DNA of 64,000 nucleotides from Zunongwangia sp. HGR-M22. GTDB lineage: Bacteria; Bacteroidota; Bacteroidia; Flavobacteriales; Flavobacteriaceae. Under the pieces are notes generated by a model. The model made no database searches, was not told the origin of the DNA, and saw only the letters and a program-made list of their open reading frames with translations. The stretch spans positions 612,001-676,000 of the forward strand of contig NZ_CP115159.1 in assembly GCF_027594425.1 (NCBI RefSeq), written 5' to 3'. Positions within the stretch are counted from its first letter, which is position 1, and each line of letters opens with the position of its first letter. Of this stretch, positions 9,463-20,142 are shown in pieces. Made by a program: the position numbers and the translations under genes.

Positions 9463-9939
9463 ATGAGAAAAAGACAGGCTAAGAAAAGACCACTTTTGCC
9501 AGATCCTAAGTTTAATGATCAACTTGTTACGCGTTTTGTGAACATGATGATGTGGGATGGTAAGAAATCGGTTGCCTTTAAAATTTTCTATGATGCAATC
9601 GCTATTGTAGAAGAAAAAAAGCAAGATGAGGAGAAAACTGGATTAGAGATCTGGAAAGATGCCTTATCTAATGTTATGCCTCATGTTGAGGTAAGAAGTA
9701 GAAGAGTAGGAGGTGCAACCTTCCAAATTCCTATGCAAATTAGACCTGATAGAAAAGTGTCTACTGCAATGAAATGGCTTATTAGTTTTGCTCGTAAGAG
9801 AAATGAAAAAACTATGGCTGCTAAACTTGCTGCTGAAGTATTATCTGCAGCTAAGGAAGAAGGTGCTGCTGTTAAGAAAAGAGTGGATACTCATAAAATG
9901 GCAGAAGCAAACAAAGCATTCTCTCACTTTAGATTCTAA
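9463..9939 (+). CDS. rpsG: 30S ribosomal protein S7
   Basis: The product is 158 residues. S7 nucleates assembly of the 30S head and contacts the E-site tRNA. The start [19 protein letters not shown], the central [19 protein letters not shown] and the C-terminal [19 protein letters not shown] are typical S7 blocks. Its length is normal. It lies between rpsL and fusA, the standard str-operon order, with only 5 bases before fusA. Confidence 0.98.
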   Translation: MRKRQAKKRPLLPDPKFNDQLVTRFVNMMMWDGKKSVAFKIFYDAIAIVEEKKQDEEKTGLEIWKDALSNVMPHVEVRSRRVGGATFQIPMQIRPDRKVSTAMKWLISFARKRNEKTMAAKLAAEVLSAAKEEGAAVKKRVDTHKMAEANKAFSHFRF

Positions 9940-9944
9940 ATAAA

Positions 9945-12056
9945 ATGGCACAAAGAGATTTAAAATTTACAAGAAATATAGGTATTGCTGCTCATATTGA
10001 TGCTGGTAAAACAACAACAACAGAGCGTATCCTTTATTATACAGGTATTAGCCATAAAATAGGAGAGGTTCATGATGGAGCCGCAACTATGGATTGGATG
10101 GAGCAAGAGCAGGAGCGAGGTATTACTATTACTTCTGCTGCAACTCATTGTTCGTGGCCTTATAACGGTCATGATTATATCGTGAATATTATCGATACTC
10201 CTGGTCACGTTGATTTTACAGTAGAGGTAGAGCGTTCGCTTCGTGTATTAGATGGGGTGGTAGCTTTATTTTCTGCAGTTGATGGTGTTGAGCCGCAATC
10301 TGAAACTGTATGGAGACAGGCAGATAAATACCGTGTACCAAGATTAGGTTTTGTTAATAAAATGGATCGTCAGGGTTCAGACTTTTTTAATGTTTGCCGT
10401 CAGGTAAAAGAAATGTTAGGAGGTAATCCTGTTCCATTACAAGTTCCTATTGGTGAGGAAGTAGATTTCAAAGGTGTAGTAGATCTTATTTCAAAGAAAG
10501 CAATTATTTGGAATGAAGAAGATCACGGGATGACCTATGAAACTATTGATATTCCTGAAGAGCTTATAGATGACGTTAATAAATATAGAGCTGAGCTTGT
10601 AGAAGCTGTTGCAGAGTATGATGAAGCTTTAATGGAGAAATTCTTCGAAGATGAAGATTCGATCACTGAGGATGAAATCATTGCTGCTTTGAAAGCTGCT
10701 ACATGTGACATGTCTATTATACCAATGATGTGTGGTTCTGCATTTAAAAATAAAGGGGTTCAGGCAATGCTTGATGCGGTAATGAGATACTTACCTTCTC
10801 CTGTGGATGTGGACGCTATTGTTGGAGAAAATCCAGATACAGGCGAAGAAGAAAGTCGTAAGCCTAATGTAGATTCTCCATTTTCAGCATTGGCTTTTAA
10901 AATTGCAACCGATCCATTTGTTGGTCGTTTAGCTTTCTTTAGAGTTTATTCTGGAACTTTAGATGCTGGTTCTTATGTGCTGAATGTGAGATCTGGTAAG
11001 AAAGAACGTATTTCTAGAATCTATCAGATGCACTCTAATAAGCAAGAGCCTATTGATAAGATTGAGGCTGGTGATATTGGAGCTGCTGTTGGATTTAAAG
11101 ATATAAAAACTGGAGATACATTAACTGATGTTAATAACCCAATTATCCTTGAATCTATGAGTTTCCCAGAGCCGGTGATTGGTATCGCTGTGGAGCCTAA
11201 GACAAAGGCAGATGTAGATAAAATGGGTATGGCTTTAGCTAAGTTAGCTGAAGAAGATCCAACATTCCAGGTTAAGACAGATGAGATATCAGGTCAAACT
11301 GTTATTTCAGGTATGGGGGAACTTCATATTGAGATTCTTGTAGATCGTCTTAAAAGGGAGTTTAAAGTAGAAGTAAACGAAGGTCAACCTCAGGTTGAAT
11401 ACAAAGAAACCGTTACTAGACCTGCTGAACACAGAGAAGTTTATAAAAAGCAATCTGGTGGTCGTGGTAAGTTTGCGGATATTGTATTTGAAATGGGACC
11501 TGTAGATGAAGATTTTGAAGGTAAAGGTCTTCAATTCGTAGATGAAATTAAAGGTGGTCGTATTCCTAAGGAATTTATACCGTCTGTTCAGAAAGGATTT
11601 ACAGAAGCAATGAAAAACGGTCCGTTGGCTGGATTCCAAGTTGATACCTTAAAGGTAGTTCTAAAAGATGGATCTTTCCACCCTGTGGATTCCGATCAGC
11701 TTTCTTTTGAATTGGCTGCAAAAATGGGGTTCAAAGCGGCTGCTAAAAAAGCAGGTGCAGTAATTCTTGAGCCAATAATGAAAATGGAAGTTGTTACTCC
11801 AGAGGAAAATATGGGGGATATTGTTGGTGACCTTAACAGAAGAAGAGGTCAGGTTAATAATATGTCTGATAGATCTGGAGCAAAAATTGTTAAAGCTGAT
11901 GTTCCATTATCAGAAATGTTCGGTTATGTAACTACATTAAGAACACTTTCTTCAGGTAGAGCAACTTCAACAATGGAATTCTCACACTACGCTGAAACTC
12001 CTTCTAATATATCAGAAGAAGTTATTAAGGCAGCAAAAGGGGCAGCTAACGAATAA
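9945..12056 (+). CDS. fusA: Translation elongation factor G
   Basis: The 703-residue GTPase drives tRNA and mRNA translocation. The G1 P-loop [19 protein letters not shown] lies near residue 16, the switch region has [11 protein letters not shown]3 is DTPGHVDFT and G4 is NKMD. Domain IV carries [13 protein letters not shown] and the C-terminal domain ends [20 protein letters not shown]. Length and order are normal for bacterial EF-G1. It sits in the usual place after rpsL-rpsG. The tuf gene that often follows in other phyla is absent, and rpsJ comes next after 10 bases. Confidence 0.98.
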   Translation: MAQRDLKFTRNIGIAAHIDAGKTTTTERILYYTGISHKIGEVHDGAATMDWMEQEQERGITITSAATHCSWPYNGHDYIVNIIDTPGHVDFTVEVERSLRVLDGVVALFSAVDGVEPQSETVWRQADKYRVPRLGFVNKMDRQGSDFFNVCRQVKEMLGGNPVPLQVPIGEEVDFKGVVDLISKKAIIWNEEDHGMTYETIDIPEELIDDVNKYRAELVEAVAEYDEALMEKFFEDEDSITEDEIIAALKAATCDMSIIPMMCGSAFKNKGVQAMLDAVMRYLPSPVDVDAIVGENPDTGEEESRKPNVDSPFSALAFKIATDPFVGRLAFFRVYSGTLDAGSYVLNVRSGKKERISRIYQMHSNKQEPIDKIEAGDIGAAVGFKDIKTGDTLTDVNNPIILESMSFPEPVIGIAVEPKTKADVDKMGMALAKLAEEDPTFQVKTDEISGQTVISGMGELHIEILVDRLKREFKVEVNEGQPQVEYKETVTRPAEHREVYKKQSGGRGKFADIVFEMGPVDEDFEGKGLQFVDEIKGGRIPKEFIPSVQKGFTEAMKNGPLAGFQVDTLKVVLKDGSFHPVDSDQLSFELAAKMGFKAAAKKAGAVILEPIMKMEVVTPEENMGDIVGDLNRRRGQVNNMSDRSGAKIVKADVPLSEMFGYVTTLRTLSSGRATSTMEFSHYAETPSNISEEVIKAAKGAANE

Positions 12057-12066
12057 TATTAGGGTA

Positions 12067-12372
12067 ATGAGTCAAAAAATCAGAATAAAGTTAAAATCCT
12101 ACGATCATAATTTAGTAGATAAATCTGCTGAGAAGATTGTAAAAACGGTTAAAACTACAGGAGCTGTTGTAACTGGACCAATTCCGCTTCCAACACATAA
12201 AAAAGTATTTACTGTTTTGAGATCTCCTCACGTAAATAAAAAATCTAGAGAACAATTTGAATTAAGTTCTTATAAGAGATTATTAGATATTTATAGTTCC
12301 TCTTCAAAAACTATCGATGCTTTAATGAAATTAGAGCTACCTAGTGGAGTGGAAGTAGAGATCAAAGTGTGA
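12067..12372 (+). CDS. rpsJ: 30S ribosomal protein S10
   Basis: The 101-residue product has the S10 blocks [14 protein letters not shown] and [20 protein letters not shown], and the C-terminal [18 protein letters not shown]10 is part of the 30S head and, as NusE in bacteria, of the antitermination complex. It follows fusA by 10 bases and is separated from rplC by 141 bases containing an intrinsic terminator, so it could be made in excess over the rest of the S10 genes. Confidence 0.98.
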   Translation: MSQKIRIKLKSYDHNLVDKSAEKIVKTVKTTGAVVTGPIPLPTHKKVFTVLRSPHVNKKSREQFELSSYKRLLDIYSSSSKTIDALMKLELPSGVEVEIKV

Positions 12373-12390
12373 TCAGAATTAAATAAACCT

Positions 12391-12489
12391 GCTGCTTAAA
12401 ACGGTAGGTAAAATGTCCGGAGCGTTTCGCAATGGAAAAACGGGAAGATACATTCAGGACAGAAGGTATTTTTTCTGTCCTGTTTTTTT
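12391..12489 (+). promoter_or_regulatory. Candidate attenuator leader between rpsJ and rplC
   Basis: Three short segments upstream of the terminator can pair in alternative ways: AAAACG (12398-12403), CGTTT (12423-12427) and AAAAACG (12436-12442). The middle one is complementary to both others. They lie just before the terminator hairpin 12455-12482. Such an arrangement fits control of read-through into rplC, for example by a ribosomal protein as L4 does in the S10 leader of E. coli. No promoter of the TAnnTTTG type is visible between the terminator and rplC. The regulator is not identifiable from the sequence. Confidence 0.45.
12455..12489 (+). terminator. Intrinsic terminator between rpsJ and rplC
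   Basis: The 10-bp stem CAGGACAGAA (12455-12464) pairs with TTCTGTCCTG (12473-12482). The loop is 8 bases and seven T residues follow (12483-12489). It stands inside a set of genes normally co-transcribed, 25 bases before rplC. Confidence 0.85.
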
Positions 12490-12513
12490 ATAAATTAATA
12501 ACAATTAATAATT

Positions 12514-13125
12514 ATGTCTGGGTTAATAGGAAAAAAAATAGGCATGACTAGTATTTTTGACGAAAATGGAAAAAACATTCCATGTACCGTTATAGAAGCT
12601 GGTCCATGTGTAATTACCCAAGTCAGAACCAATGAGGTTGACGGGTACGAAGCACTTCAACTTGGTTTCGATGACAAAAAGACTGCAAACAAAGCTGCTA
12701 CAGGGCATGCTAAGAAAGCGGGAGTTGCTGCAAAGCATAAAGTTGTCGAGTTCCAAGGATTTGAAGGAGATTACAAATTAGGTGATACTATAAATGTAGA
12801 GCATTTTACTGAAGGTGAATTTGTTGATATTTCTGGTATTTCTAAAGGAAAAGGTTTCCAGGGAGTTGTTAAAAGACATGGCTTTGGTGGAGTAGGACAA
12901 GCTACTCATGGGCAACATAACCGTCTAAGAGCTCCTGGTTCTATTGGTGCTGCATCTTATCCTGCGCGTGTATTTAAAGGTATGCGTATGGCCGGAAGAA
13001 TGGGTGGCGAAAAAGTAAAAGTTGAAAACCTTAGAGTTTTAAAGGTGGTAGCTGAAAAGAACCTTTTAGTTGTTAAAGGTTGTGTTCCAGGACACAAAAA
13101 CTCTTATGTAATCATTAGAAAGTAA
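12514..13125 (+). CDS. rplC: 50S ribosomal protein L3
   Basis: The 203-residue product starts [19 protein letters not shown] and has the conserved block [16 protein letters not shown] and the peptidyl-transferase-facing loop with [12 protein letters not shown]3 is an early assembly protein of the 50S subunit. The gene is the first after the candidate attenuator, and its TAA stop overlaps the ATG of rplD by one base (TAATG), pointing to translational coupling. Confidence 0.98.
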   Translation: MSGLIGKKIGMTSIFDENGKNIPCTVIEAGPCVITQVRTNEVDGYEALQLGFDDKKTANKAATGHAKKAGVAAKHKVVEFQGFEGDYKLGDTINVEHFTEGEFVDISGISKGKGFQGVVKRHGFGGVGQATHGQHNRLRAPGSIGAASYPARVFKGMRMAGRMGGEKVKVENLRVLKVVAEKNLLVVKGCVPGHKNSYVIIRK

Positions 13126-13751
13126 TGGAAGTAGCAGTTTTAGATATTAAAGGAAAAGAAACAGGTAGAAAGATTAATCTTTCTGACGCTGTTTTTGGAA
13201 TAGAGCCTAATGAGCATGCTGTTTATCTTGACGTTAAACAATATTTAGCGAATCAAAGGCAGGGTACTCATAAAGCGAAAGAGCGTGCTGAAATAACTGG
13301 ATCTACACGTAAAATCAAAAAGCAAAAAGGGACAGGTACAGCCAGAGCTGGTAGTATCAAATCTCCTGTTTTTAGAGGTGGTGGTAGAATATTTGGTCCT
13401 CGTCCAAGAAATTATGGTTTTAAATTAAATAAAACCTTAAAACGTTTAGCTAGAAAATCGGCTTTATCGCTTAAAGCAAATGACAAAGCTATTACGGTTG
13501 TTGAAGATTTTTCTTTCGATACTCCAAGTACAAAAAACTTTATTGAAGTTTTGAAAGCTATTGGTATTCAGGAGAAAAAATCTCTTATAGTGTTGGGTGA
13601 GTCAAATAAAAACGTATATTTGTCGTCACGTAATTTAAAAGGCTCTGAAGTTGTAAGTGTTTCAGAATTAAGTACTTACAAAATATTGAATGCAAATAGT
13701 CTTGTGTTCGTAGAAGGGTCTCTAGAAGGATTAGAGTCGAATTTAAGTTAA
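13125..13751 (+). CDS. rplD: 50S ribosomal protein L4
   Basis: The 208-residue product contains the L4 extended-loop motif [20 protein letters not shown] and the following [16 protein letters not shown]4 lines the peptide exit tunnel and in several bacteria represses its own operon through the mRNA leader, which makes it a candidate regulator of the element at 12391-12489. The start overlaps the rplC stop and the gene ends directly against rplW (TAAATG). Confidence 0.97.
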   Translation: MEVAVLDIKGKETGRKINLSDAVFGIEPNEHAVYLDVKQYLANQRQGTHKAKERAEITGSTRKIKKQKGTGTARAGSIKSPVFRGGGRIFGPRPRNYGFKLNKTLKRLARKSALSLKANDKAITVVEDFSFDTPSTKNFIEVLKAIGIQEKKSLIVLGESNKNVYLSSRNLKGSEVVSVSELSTYKILNANSLVFVEGSLEGLESNLS

Positions 13752-14051
13752 ATGAGCGTTATGAGTATCTTAATTAAACCGATTATTACGGAAAAAGCTA
13801 CCGCAGAGAGTGAACTTAGAAATTGTTTCTCTTTTGAGGTAAGTAATAAGGCGAATAAGATTGAAATTAAAGATGCAGTTGAGTCTGCTTATGGTGTTTC
13901 AGTAACTTCTGTTCGTACAATAAATGTCCGCCCAGATCGCAAAACTAGATTTACTAAATCTGGTATGATCACTGGTAAAACTAAGGCTTATAAAAAAGCT
14001 ATGGTACAGGTGGCGGAAGGTGAAACTATTGATTTATATAGTAATCTTTAA
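13752..14051 (+). CDS. rplW: 50S ribosomal protein L23
   Basis: The 99-residue product has the L23 core ILIKPIITEKAT, the FEVSNKANKIEIKDAVES segment and VRTINVRPDRK. L23 lies at the tunnel exit and is the docking site for SRP (Ffh, encoded at 40861) and trigger factor. A second in-frame ATG four codons downstream (MSILIKP) is an alternative start; the first is adjacent to the rplD stop and is kept here. Confidence 0.97.
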   Translation: MSVMSILIKPIITEKATAESELRNCFSFEVSNKANKIEIKDAVESAYGVSVTSVRTINVRPDRKTRFTKSGMITGKTKAYKKAMVQVAEGETIDLYSNL

Positions 14052-14060
14052 GACTAAGAA

Positions 14061-14888
14061 ATGTCAGTAAGAAAATTAAAACCAATTACTCCTGGTCAGC
14101 GTTTTAGAGTAGTTAATGGGTTTGACGCCATTACTACTGACAAGCCGGAGAAGTCTTTACTTGCTCCGTTAAAAAAATCAGGCGGTAGAAACAGTCAAGG
14201 AAAAATGACCATGCGCTATAAAGGCGGTGGTCATAAAAGACGTTATAGAATTGTAGATTTCAAGCGTGAAAAGCATGGGGTTCCTGCAACTGTAGCATCT
14301 ATTGAATATGATCCAAACAGAACGGCCTTTATCGCTTTATTGAATTATCAAGATGGTGAAAAAAGGTATGTTATTGCTCAAAATGGTCTTCAGGTAGGTC
14401 AGAATATTGTTTCGTCTAACGAGGCTGCTGCTCCTGAAATTGGTAACGCTATGCCGTTAGCAAATATACCATTGGGTACTATTATTTCTTGTATCGAGTT
14501 GAGAGCTGGTCAGGGAGCTGTTATGGCTAGAAGTGCTGGGGCTTTTGCTCAATTGTTAGCTAGAGAAGGGAAGTATGCAACTGTGAAATTGCCTTCTGGA
14601 GAGATTAGAAGAATTCTTTCTGTTTGTTTAGCAACTATTGGTGCTGTGTCTAACAGTGATCATCAGCTTCAAATTTCTGGTAAAGCCGGTAGAAAACGCT
14701 GGTTAGGTATCAGACCACGTACAAGACCTGTAGTGATGAACCCTATCGATCACCCAATGGGTGGTGGTGAAGGTAGAGCATCCGGTGGTCACCCACGTTC
14801 AAGAAAAGGTTTGCCTGCTAAAGGCTTTAAAACCCGCTCTAGAACAAAAGCGAGTAATAAATATATTGTAGAACGTAGAAAGAAATAA
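14061..14888 (+). CDS. rplB: 50S ribosomal protein L2
   Basis: The 275-residue product is of normal length for L2. It contains [20 protein letters not shown] near residue 42 and the peptidyl-transferase-proximal segment [14 protein letters not shown] at residues 230-243. L2 is needed for subunit joining and peptide-bond formation. The second histidine of the usual DHPHGGGEG motif is Met here, which I believe to be common in Bacteroidota. Confidence 0.98.
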   Translation: MSVRKLKPITPGQRFRVVNGFDAITTDKPEKSLLAPLKKSGGRNSQGKMTMRYKGGGHKRRYRIVDFKREKHGVPATVASIEYDPNRTAFIALLNYQDGEKRYVIAQNGLQVGQNIVSSNEAAAPEIGNAMPLANIPLGTIISCIELRAGQGAVMARSAGAFAQLLAREGKYATVKLPSGEIRRILSVCLATIGAVSNSDHQLQISGKAGRKRWLGIRPRTRPVVMNPIDHPMGGGEGRASGGHPRSRKGLPAKGFKTRSRTKASNKYIVERRKK

Positions 14889-14894
14889 TAGAGT

Positions 14895-15173
14895 ATGGCA
14901 CGTTCATTAAAAAAAGGACCTTTCGTTCACTATAAGTTAGAGAAAAAAGTAGCTGATAATGTGGAGTCTGGTAAAAAAGCGGTGATTAAGACTTGGTCTA
15001 GAGCATCGATGATTACTCCAGATTTCGTAGGGCAAACAATAGCTGTCCATAATGGTAAGCAATTTGTTCCTGTTTATGTTACTGAGAATATGGTAGGTCA
15101 TAAATTAGGTGAATTTTCACCAACACGTTCTTTTAGAGGGCATGCTGGTGCTAAAAATAAAGGTAGAAAATAA
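14895..15173 (+). CDS. rpsS: 30S ribosomal protein S19
   Basis: The 92-residue product starts [19 protein letters not shown] and contains [20 protein letters not shown] and [18 protein letters not shown], all classic S19 blocks. S19 binds 16S rRNA in the 30S head together with S13. It follows rplB by 6 bases. Confidence 0.98.
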   Translation: MARSLKKGPFVHYKLEKKVADNVESGKKAVIKTWSRASMITPDFVGQTIAVHNGKQFVPVYVTENMVGHKLGEFSPTRSFRGHAGAKNKGRK

Positions 15174-15181
15174 TTGAAGCT

Positions 15182-15589
15182 ATGGGAGTTCGTAAAAAAG
15201 AAAGAGCAGAGCAAATAAAAGAAGCTAAGAAGCATACGGCTTTTGCTAAGTTAAATAACTGCCCTACTTCACCTAGAAAAATGCGATTAGTTGCAGATTT
15301 AGTTAGAGGTGAAAAAGTAGAAAAAGCGCTTCAAATTTTAAAATTCAGTCAAAAAGAGGCTTCTTCTCGTTTGGAGAAGTTGTTATTGTCTGCTATTGCA
15401 AATTGGCAAGCTAAGAATGAAGATGCTAGTATTGAAGACGCTGAATTAGTTGTAAAAGAGATTCGTGTTGACGGTGGAAGTATGTTGAAAAGACTTCGTC
15501 CAGCACCACAGGGTCGTGCACATAGAATTAGAAAGAGATCCAATCACGTTACATTAGTGCTTGGCGAAAAAAATAATACACAAAGCTAA
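15182..15589 (+). CDS. rplV: 50S ribosomal protein L22
   Basis: The 135-residue product has the L22 core [20 protein letters not shown] and the tunnel-lining beta hairpin within [20 protein letters not shown]. The N-terminal extension of about 20 charged residues is a little longer than in E. coli. Macrolide-resistance changes in other bacteria fall in the hairpin, which looks standard here. Confidence 0.97.
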   Translation: MGVRKKERAEQIKEAKKHTAFAKLNNCPTSPRKMRLVADLVRGEKVEKALQILKFSQKEASSRLEKLLLSAIANWQAKNEDASIEDAELVVKEIRVDGGSMLKRLRPAPQGRAHRIRKRSNHVTLVLGEKNNTQS

Positions 15590-15596
15590 GAAGAGT

Positions 15597-16313
15597 ATGG
15601 GACAGAAAACAAATCCAATCGGTAATCGCCTTGGTATCATAAGAGGATGGGAATCCAACTGGTACGGAGGAAATGACTACGGTGATAAATTAGCCGAAGA
15701 CGATAAGATTAGAAAGTACATCCATGCTCGCCTCTCTAAAGCGAGTGTATCTAGGGTAATCATTGAGCGTACCCTTAAGCTTGTAACCGTTACTATCACT
15801 ACTGCTAGACCTGGTATTATTATCGGTAAAGGTGGCCAAGAGGTAGACAAGCTTAAAGAAGAGCTTAAGAAGATCACTGACAAAGAAGTTCAGATTAACA
15901 TCTTTGAAATTAAGAGACCAGAACTTGATGCTCACTTAGTGGGTGCAAGTGTAGCTAGACAGATAGAGAATAGAATCTCTTACCGTCGTGCTATAAAAAT
16001 GGCTATTGCGGCTGCAATGAGAATGAATGCGGAAGGTATTAAAATCGAAATTTCAGGTCGTTTAAACGGTGCTGAAATGGCGCGTTCAGAATCTTACAAA
16101 GATGGAAGAATTCCTTTGTCTACTTTTAGGGCCGATATTGATTATGCTTTAGTTGAAGCTCACACTACCTATGGTAGATTAGGAGTTAAAGTATGGATCA
16201 TGAAAGGTGAGGTTTACGGAAAGAGAGAACTATCTCCGCTTGTTGGTTTAGCTAAGAAGCAAGGTGGTAAAGGTTCCGCACGAGGTGGTAATAAATCACG
16301 TCGTAGAAAGTAA
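15597..16313 (+). CDS. rpsC: 30S ribosomal protein S3
   Basis: The 239-residue product starts [20 protein letters not shown]. The ATG at 15597 is chosen over an in-frame ATG at 15561 that would overlap rplV and add twelve residues before the invariant MGQKTNP. A type II KH domain carries [14 protein letters not shown] (GKGG at residues 77-80). S3 forms part of the mRNA entry pore and its helicase activity. The C-terminus is rich in Lys, Arg and Gly. Confidence 0.97.
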   Translation: MGQKTNPIGNRLGIIRGWESNWYGGNDYGDKLAEDDKIRKYIHARLSKASVSRVIIERTLKLVTVTITTARPGIIIGKGGQEVDKLKEELKKITDKEVQINIFEIKRPELDAHLVGASVARQIENRISYRRAIKMAIAAAMRMNAEGIKIEISGRLNGAEMARSESYKDGRIPLSTFRADIDYALVEAHTTYGRLGVKVWIMKGEVYGKRELSPLVGLAKKQGGKGSARGGNKSRRRK

Positions 16314-16330
16314 TTTTAAAGTAAAAGAAA

Positions 16331-16750
16331 ATGTTACAACCTAAAAGAACGAAATATCGTAAGCAACAGAAGGGACGCATGAAAGGTTTGGCCCAAAGAG
16401 GTCATCGTCTTTCAAATGGAACTTTCGGTATCAAGTCACTTGATTCTAGTTTCATTACAGCTCGTCAAATAGAAGCTGCTCGTATTGCTGCTACCCGTTA
16501 TATGAAGAGAGAAGGTTCTATCTGGATTAAAATTTTCCCAGATAAGCCGATCACTAAAAAACCTCTAGAGGTTCGTATGGGTAAAGGTAAAGGTGCTGTT
16601 GAATATTGGGCTGCTGTTGTAAAGCCTGGAAGAATAATGTTTGAAATTGGTGGTGTGCCTATGGCAACTGCTAAAGAAGCATTGCGTCTTGCAGCGCAGA
16701 AACTTCCTGTGAGAACAAAATTTATCGTAGCTAGAGATTATCAAGAATAA
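16331..16750 (+). CDS. rplP: 50S ribosomal protein L16
   Basis: The 139-residue product starts [20 protein letters not shown] and contains the L16 segments [20 protein letters not shown] and [21 protein letters not shown]16 contacts the A- and P-site tRNA elbows. The Arg hydroxylated by YcfD in E. coli falls in the [11 protein letters not shown] loop region. Length is normal. Confidence 0.98.
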   Translation: MLQPKRTKYRKQQKGRMKGLAQRGHRLSNGTFGIKSLDSSFITARQIEAARIAATRYMKREGSIWIKIFPDKPITKKPLEVRMGKGKGAVEYWAAVVKPGRIMFEIGGVPMATAKEALRLAAQKLPVRTKFIVARDYQE

Positions 16751-16760
16751 TTTTTGAATT

Positions 16761-16952
16761 ATGAAACAATCAGAAGTAAAAGAATTATCTGTTGCAGAAT
16801 TACAGGAAGAGCTTGGTAAATCTCGTAAGGCATATGCAGATTTAAAAATGGCTCATGCTGTTTCGCCATTAGAGAACCCAATACAGTTAAGAACTGTAAG
16901 GAAAAGTATAGCGAGATTAGCTACCGAGTTAACAAAAAGAGAACAACAATAA
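16761..16952 (+). CDS. rpmC: 50S ribosomal protein L29
   Basis: The 63-residue product is two predicted helices with the L29 pattern KELSVAELQEEL and the C-terminal block ENPIQLRTVRKSIARLATEL. L29 lies near the tunnel exit beside L23. It fits the standard order between rplP and rpsQ. Confidence 0.95.
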   Translation: MKQSEVKELSVAELQEELGKSRKAYADLKMAHAVSPLENPIQLRTVRKSIARLATELTKREQQ

Positions 16953-16970
16953 GTGTTATTCTGCTGAAAG

Positions 16971-17228
16971 ATGGAAAAAAGAAATTTAAGAAAAGAGCGA
17001 ATAGGTGTAGTTACTAGTAACAAAATGCAGAAATCGATAGTGGTTTCTGAAGTTAAAAAGGTAAAACACCCTATGTATGGAAAGTTCGTATTAAAAACTA
17101 AGAAATACGTAGCTCACGACGAAACAAACGACTGCAACGAAGGTGATACTGTTAGGATCATGGAGACGAGACCTATGAGTAAATCTAAATGTTGGAGATT
17201 AGTAGAAATAATTGAAAGAGCGAAGTAA
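16971..17228 (+). CDS. rpsQ: 30S ribosomal protein S17
   Basis: The 85-residue OB-fold protein has [19 protein letters not shown] and the conserved [18 protein letters not shown] followed by [21 protein letters not shown]17 binds 16S rRNA early in 30S assembly. It starts 18 bases after rpmC and rplN follows after 2 bases. Confidence 0.97.
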   Translation: MEKRNLRKERIGVVTSNKMQKSIVVSEVKKVKHPMYGKFVLKTKKYVAHDETNDCNEGDTVRIMETRPMSKSKCWRLVEIIERAK

Positions 17229-17230
17229 TT

Positions 17231-17599
17231 ATGGTACAACAAGAGTCTAGACTAAGAGTAGCAGATAATACTGGCGCTAAAGAAGTTTTAGCAATTAGAG
17301 TATTAGGAGGTACAAAGAAAAGATACGCTTCTGTTGGAGACAAAATTGTTGTCAGCGTTAAAGAAGCTACACCTAATGGGAACATTAAAAAGGGTGCAGT
17401 TTCTACAGCAGTTGTTGTTCGTACCAAGAAAGAAGTGCGCAGACCAGATGGATCTTATATAAGATTCGATGATAATGCATGTGTGCTTTTAAACCCAACT
17501 GGAGAAATGCGTGGAACACGTGTTTTTGGTCCTGTTGCGAGAGAACTTCGTGATAAGCAATTCATGAAAATTGTATCATTAGCACCTGAAGTGCTTTAA
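17231..17599 (+). CDS. rplN: 50S ribosomal protein L14
   Basis: The 122-residue product starts [20 protein letters not shown] and ends [12 protein letters not shown], the normal extent of L14. The internal [20 protein letters not shown] is a strong family block. L14 forms part of the intersubunit bridge and binds the silencing factor RsfS in bacteria. Confidence 0.98.
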   Translation: MVQQESRLRVADNTGAKEVLAIRVLGGTKKRYASVGDKIVVSVKEATPNGNIKKGAVSTAVVVRTKKEVRRPDGSYIRFDDNACVLLNPTGEMRGTRVFGPVARELRDKQFMKIVSLAPEVL

Positions 17600-17611
17600 T
17601 ACATTAAAAAA

Positions 17612-17923
17612 ATGACAAAGCTTAAAATAAAATCAGGAGATACTGTTCTTGTTATCGCAGGAGACCATAAAGGTCAGGAAGGTAAAGTTCAGAAAGTATT
17701 TCCAGAAAAGAATAAAGCCATAGTGGAAGGAATTAATACAATTTCTAAACATGAGAAGCCAAGTGCTTCTAATCCACAGGGCGGAATTACAAAGAAAGAA
17801 GCACCTATTAGCATATCTAACTTATCTTTGGTAACTAAGGACGGTAAAGCAACCCGAGTTGGTTATAGAGAAGAGGATGGTAAAAAGGTGAGATTTTCTA
17901 AAAAATCAAATGAAGTAATATAG
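17612..17923 (+). CDS. rplX: 50S ribosomal protein L24
   Basis: The 103-residue product carries the KOW motif ([20 protein letters not shown], about residues 5-24) and the following [18 protein letters not shown] typical of L24, an assembly initiator of the 50S subunit. It ends 2 bases before rplE. Confidence 0.97.
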   Translation: MTKLKIKSGDTVLVIAGDHKGQEGKVQKVFPEKNKAIVEGINTISKHEKPSASNPQGGITKKEAPISISNLSLVTKDGKATRVGYREEDGKKVRFSKKSNEVI

Positions 17924-17925
17924 TT

Positions 17926-18477
17926 ATGGCATACGTACCAAGACTTAGACAAGAGTATGATGACAAAATCAAATCAGCTCTTACAGAAGAATATAGTTAC
18001 AGCAATGTAATGGAAGTGCCAAAGCTTGAGAAAATCGTAATCAGCCGTGGAGTTGGTGGCGCTGTTGCAGATAAGAAGTTAATTGACCATGCTGTTGATG
18101 AATTGTCAGCTATTACTGGTCAAAAGGCTGTTGCAACGATCTCAAAGAAAGATGTTGCTTCATTTAAATTACGTAAAGGGATGCCAATTGGTGCTAAAGT
18201 AACTTTACGTGGTTATAGAATGTATGAGTTTTTAGATAGATTAATTACCTCTGCACTTCCACGTGTACGTGATTTTAACGGGATAAAAGCTAACGGATTT
18301 GATGGTAGAGGTAATTATAACTTAGGTATTACTGAGCAGATAATTTTCCCTGAAATTGATATTGATGCTGTAAATAGAATTGCAGGTATGGATATTACTT
18401 TCGTTACAACCGCAAATACCGATAAAGAAGCTAAATCTTTACTAACTGAATTAGGTTTACCTTTTAAAAAGAATTAA
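17926..18477 (+). CDS. rplE: 50S ribosomal protein L5
   Basis: The 183-residue product has the L5 blocks [17 protein letters not shown] and [20 protein letters not shown], and the C-terminal [21 protein letters not shown]5 binds 5S rRNA with L18 and contacts the P-site tRNA. It lies 2 bases after rplX and 2 bases before rpsN, so these three are probably translationally coupled. Confidence 0.98.
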   Translation: MAYVPRLRQEYDDKIKSALTEEYSYSNVMEVPKLEKIVISRGVGGAVADKKLIDHAVDELSAITGQKAVATISKKDVASFKLRKGMPIGAKVTLRGYRMYEFLDRLITSALPRVRDFNGIKANGFDGRGNYNLGITEQIIFPEIDIDAVNRIAGMDITFVTTANTDKEAKSLLTELGLPFKKN

Positions 18478-18479
18478 GA

Positions 18480-18749
18480 ATGGCTAAAGAATCAATGAAA
18501 GCCCGTGAGGTTAAGAGACAAAAAATGGTAAAAAAATATGCTGAAAAAAGAAAAGCTTTGAAAGAAGCTGGAGATTTTGAAGCATTGCAGAAATTACCTA
18601 AGAACTCTTCTCCAGTGCGTTTGCATAATCGTTGTAAGCTAACTGGTAGACCTAAAGGATATATGAGACAATTTGGACTTTCTCGAGTAATGTTTAGAGA
18701 AATGGCTAACAATGGTCTTATTCCTGGGGTTAAGAAAGCTAGTTGGTAA
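18480..18749 (+). CDS. rpsN: 30S ribosomal protein S14, zinc-independent type
   Basis: The 89-residue product is the long (about 90-100 residue) S14 form without the two CxxC pairs of the zinc-binding form. The core is [20 protein letters not shown] and the end is [11 protein letters not shown]. Only one Cys is present. It lies between rplE and rpsH as usual; 59 bases separate it from rpsH. Confidence 0.97.
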   Translation: MAKESMKAREVKRQKMVKKYAEKRKALKEAGDFEALQKLPKNSSPVRLHNRCKLTGRPKGYMRQFGLSRVMFREMANNGLIPGVKKASW

Positions 18750-18808
18750 ATTATAAATTGGTTGTAGGTTCCAAAATTACGGAAAACCATAACCGCAAAT
18801 TAATATAA

Positions 18809-19207
18809 ATGAATACAGATCCAATTGCAGATTTTTTAACGCGAATTAGAAATGCGGTTGCAGCAAACCATAGGGTTGTTGAGATACCTGCTTCTAAAGT
18901 TAAAAAAGAAATTACAAAGATATTATTCGATCAAGGATATATCTTAAGTTACAAGTTTGATAATGATACCGCTCAGGGTACTATCAAGATAGCTCTTAAG
19001 TATGATAAAGATACTAAAGACTCTGTAATTAAAGATATCCAAAGAATAAGTAAACCTGGTTTACGTAAATATGCCGGTGCTGGAGAATTACCACGTATAC
19101 TTAACGGTCTTGGAATAGCAATTATCTCTACTTCTCACGGAGTAATGACAGATAAGCAAGCTAGAAGAGACAATGTTGGTGGTGAAGTATTGTGTTACGT
19201 TTACTAA
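18809..19207 (+). CDS. rpsH: 30S ribosomal protein S8
   Basis: The 132-residue product starts [20 protein letters not shown] and ends [22 protein letters not shown], both highly typical of S8. In E. coli S8 binds the rplE mRNA and represses the spc operon; no matching site was searched for here. The 59-base gap before it shows no promoter or terminator that I can support. Confidence 0.98.
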   Translation: MNTDPIADFLTRIRNAVAANHRVVEIPASKVKKEITKILFDQGYILSYKFDNDTAQGTIKIALKYDKDTKDSVIKDIQRISKPGLRKYAGAGELPRILNGLGIAIISTSHGVMTDKQARRDNVGGEVLCYVY

Positions 19208-19226
19208 TTCTTAAAATAACTAAGAA

Positions 19227-19769
19227 ATGTCAAGAATAGGTAAAAGCCCAGTTACAATTCCAGAAGGTGTTAATGTAGACGTTAATGGTAATGTTGTAAC
19301 GGTAAAAGGAAAATTAGGAGAGCTTAAACAAGAGATTAACGATATAGATGTTAATGTAGAAGATAATGTAATTTCTTTTGAGCGTTCTTCTGAGAAAAGT
19401 GATCAAAAAGCTAAGCATGGATTATATCGTGCTTTAGTTAATAATATGATAGAAGGTGTAACTAATGGATTCTCTAAAGAATTAGAATTAGTAGGTGTTG
19501 GTTACAGAGCTTCGAATCAAGGACAGAAATTAGATTTAGCGGTTGGTTTTTCTCATAATATTGTTTTGGATGTAGCTCCTGAAGTTAAGGTTGAAACAAT
19601 ATCTGAAAAAGGTAAGAATCCAGTAGTTAAGCTTACTTCTCATGACAAACAACTTTTAGGACAGGTTGCTGCAAAGATTCGTTCTTTCAGAGTACCAGAA
19701 CCTTATAAAGGAAAGGGTATTAAGTTCAAAGGAGAAATAATTAGAAGAAAAGCAGGTAAATCAGCTTAA
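19227..19769 (+). CDS. rplF: 50S ribosomal protein L6
   Basis: The 180-residue product starts [17 protein letters not shown] and has the second L6 domain with [10 protein letters not shown] and the C-terminal block [21 protein letters not shown]6 sits near the factor-binding site of the 50S subunit. It follows rpsH by 19 bases. Confidence 0.98.
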   Translation: MSRIGKSPVTIPEGVNVDVNGNVVTVKGKLGELKQEINDIDVNVEDNVISFERSSEKSDQKAKHGLYRALVNNMIEGVTNGFSKELELVGVGYRASNQGQKLDLAVGFSHNIVLDVAPEVKVETISEKGKNPVVKLTSHDKQLLGQVAAKIRSFRVPEPYKGKGIKFKGEIIRRKAGKSA

Positions 19770-19779
19770 TAAGTTAGTT

Positions 19780-20136
19780 ATGGCATTTTCAAAAGAAAAA
19801 AGAAGATTAAAGATAAGAAAGCGTATTCGTAAGAATATTAGCGGAACTGAAAGCCGTCCAAGATTATCTGTATATAGAAGTAATAAAGAAATTTATGCTC
19901 AAATTATAGATGATGTAGCTGGAAAAACATTAGCTTCGGCTTCTTCTAGAGATAAGGACGTGAAAGACGCTACCGGAACCAAAAGCGAAATTGCTAATTT
20001 GGTAGGAAAAAGCTTAGCCGATAGAGCGAAGCAATCTGGGGTAGAAACTGTTTCTTTCGATAGAGGTGGTTATTTATACCACGGAAGAATTAAATCATTA
20101 GCAGAAGGTGCTCGTGAAGGAGGACTAAAATTCTAA
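19780..20136 (+). CDS. rplR: 50S ribosomal protein L18
   Basis: The 118-residue product has the basic N-terminus [19 protein letters not shown], the [20 protein letters not shown] segment and the ending [21 protein letters not shown]18 binds 5S rRNA together with L5. rpsE follows after 6 bases. Confidence 0.98.
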   Translation: MAFSKEKRRLKIRKRIRKNISGTESRPRLSVYRSNKEIYAQIIDDVAGKTLASASSRDKDVKDATGTKSEIANLVGKSLADRAKQSGVETVSFDRGGYLYHGRIKSLAEGAREGGLKF

Positions 20137-20142
20137 GAAGAT

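Noticed and set aside
15561-15596. Longer rpsC start
   Set aside because: It would overlap rplV and add residues before the invariant S3 start MGQKTNP.
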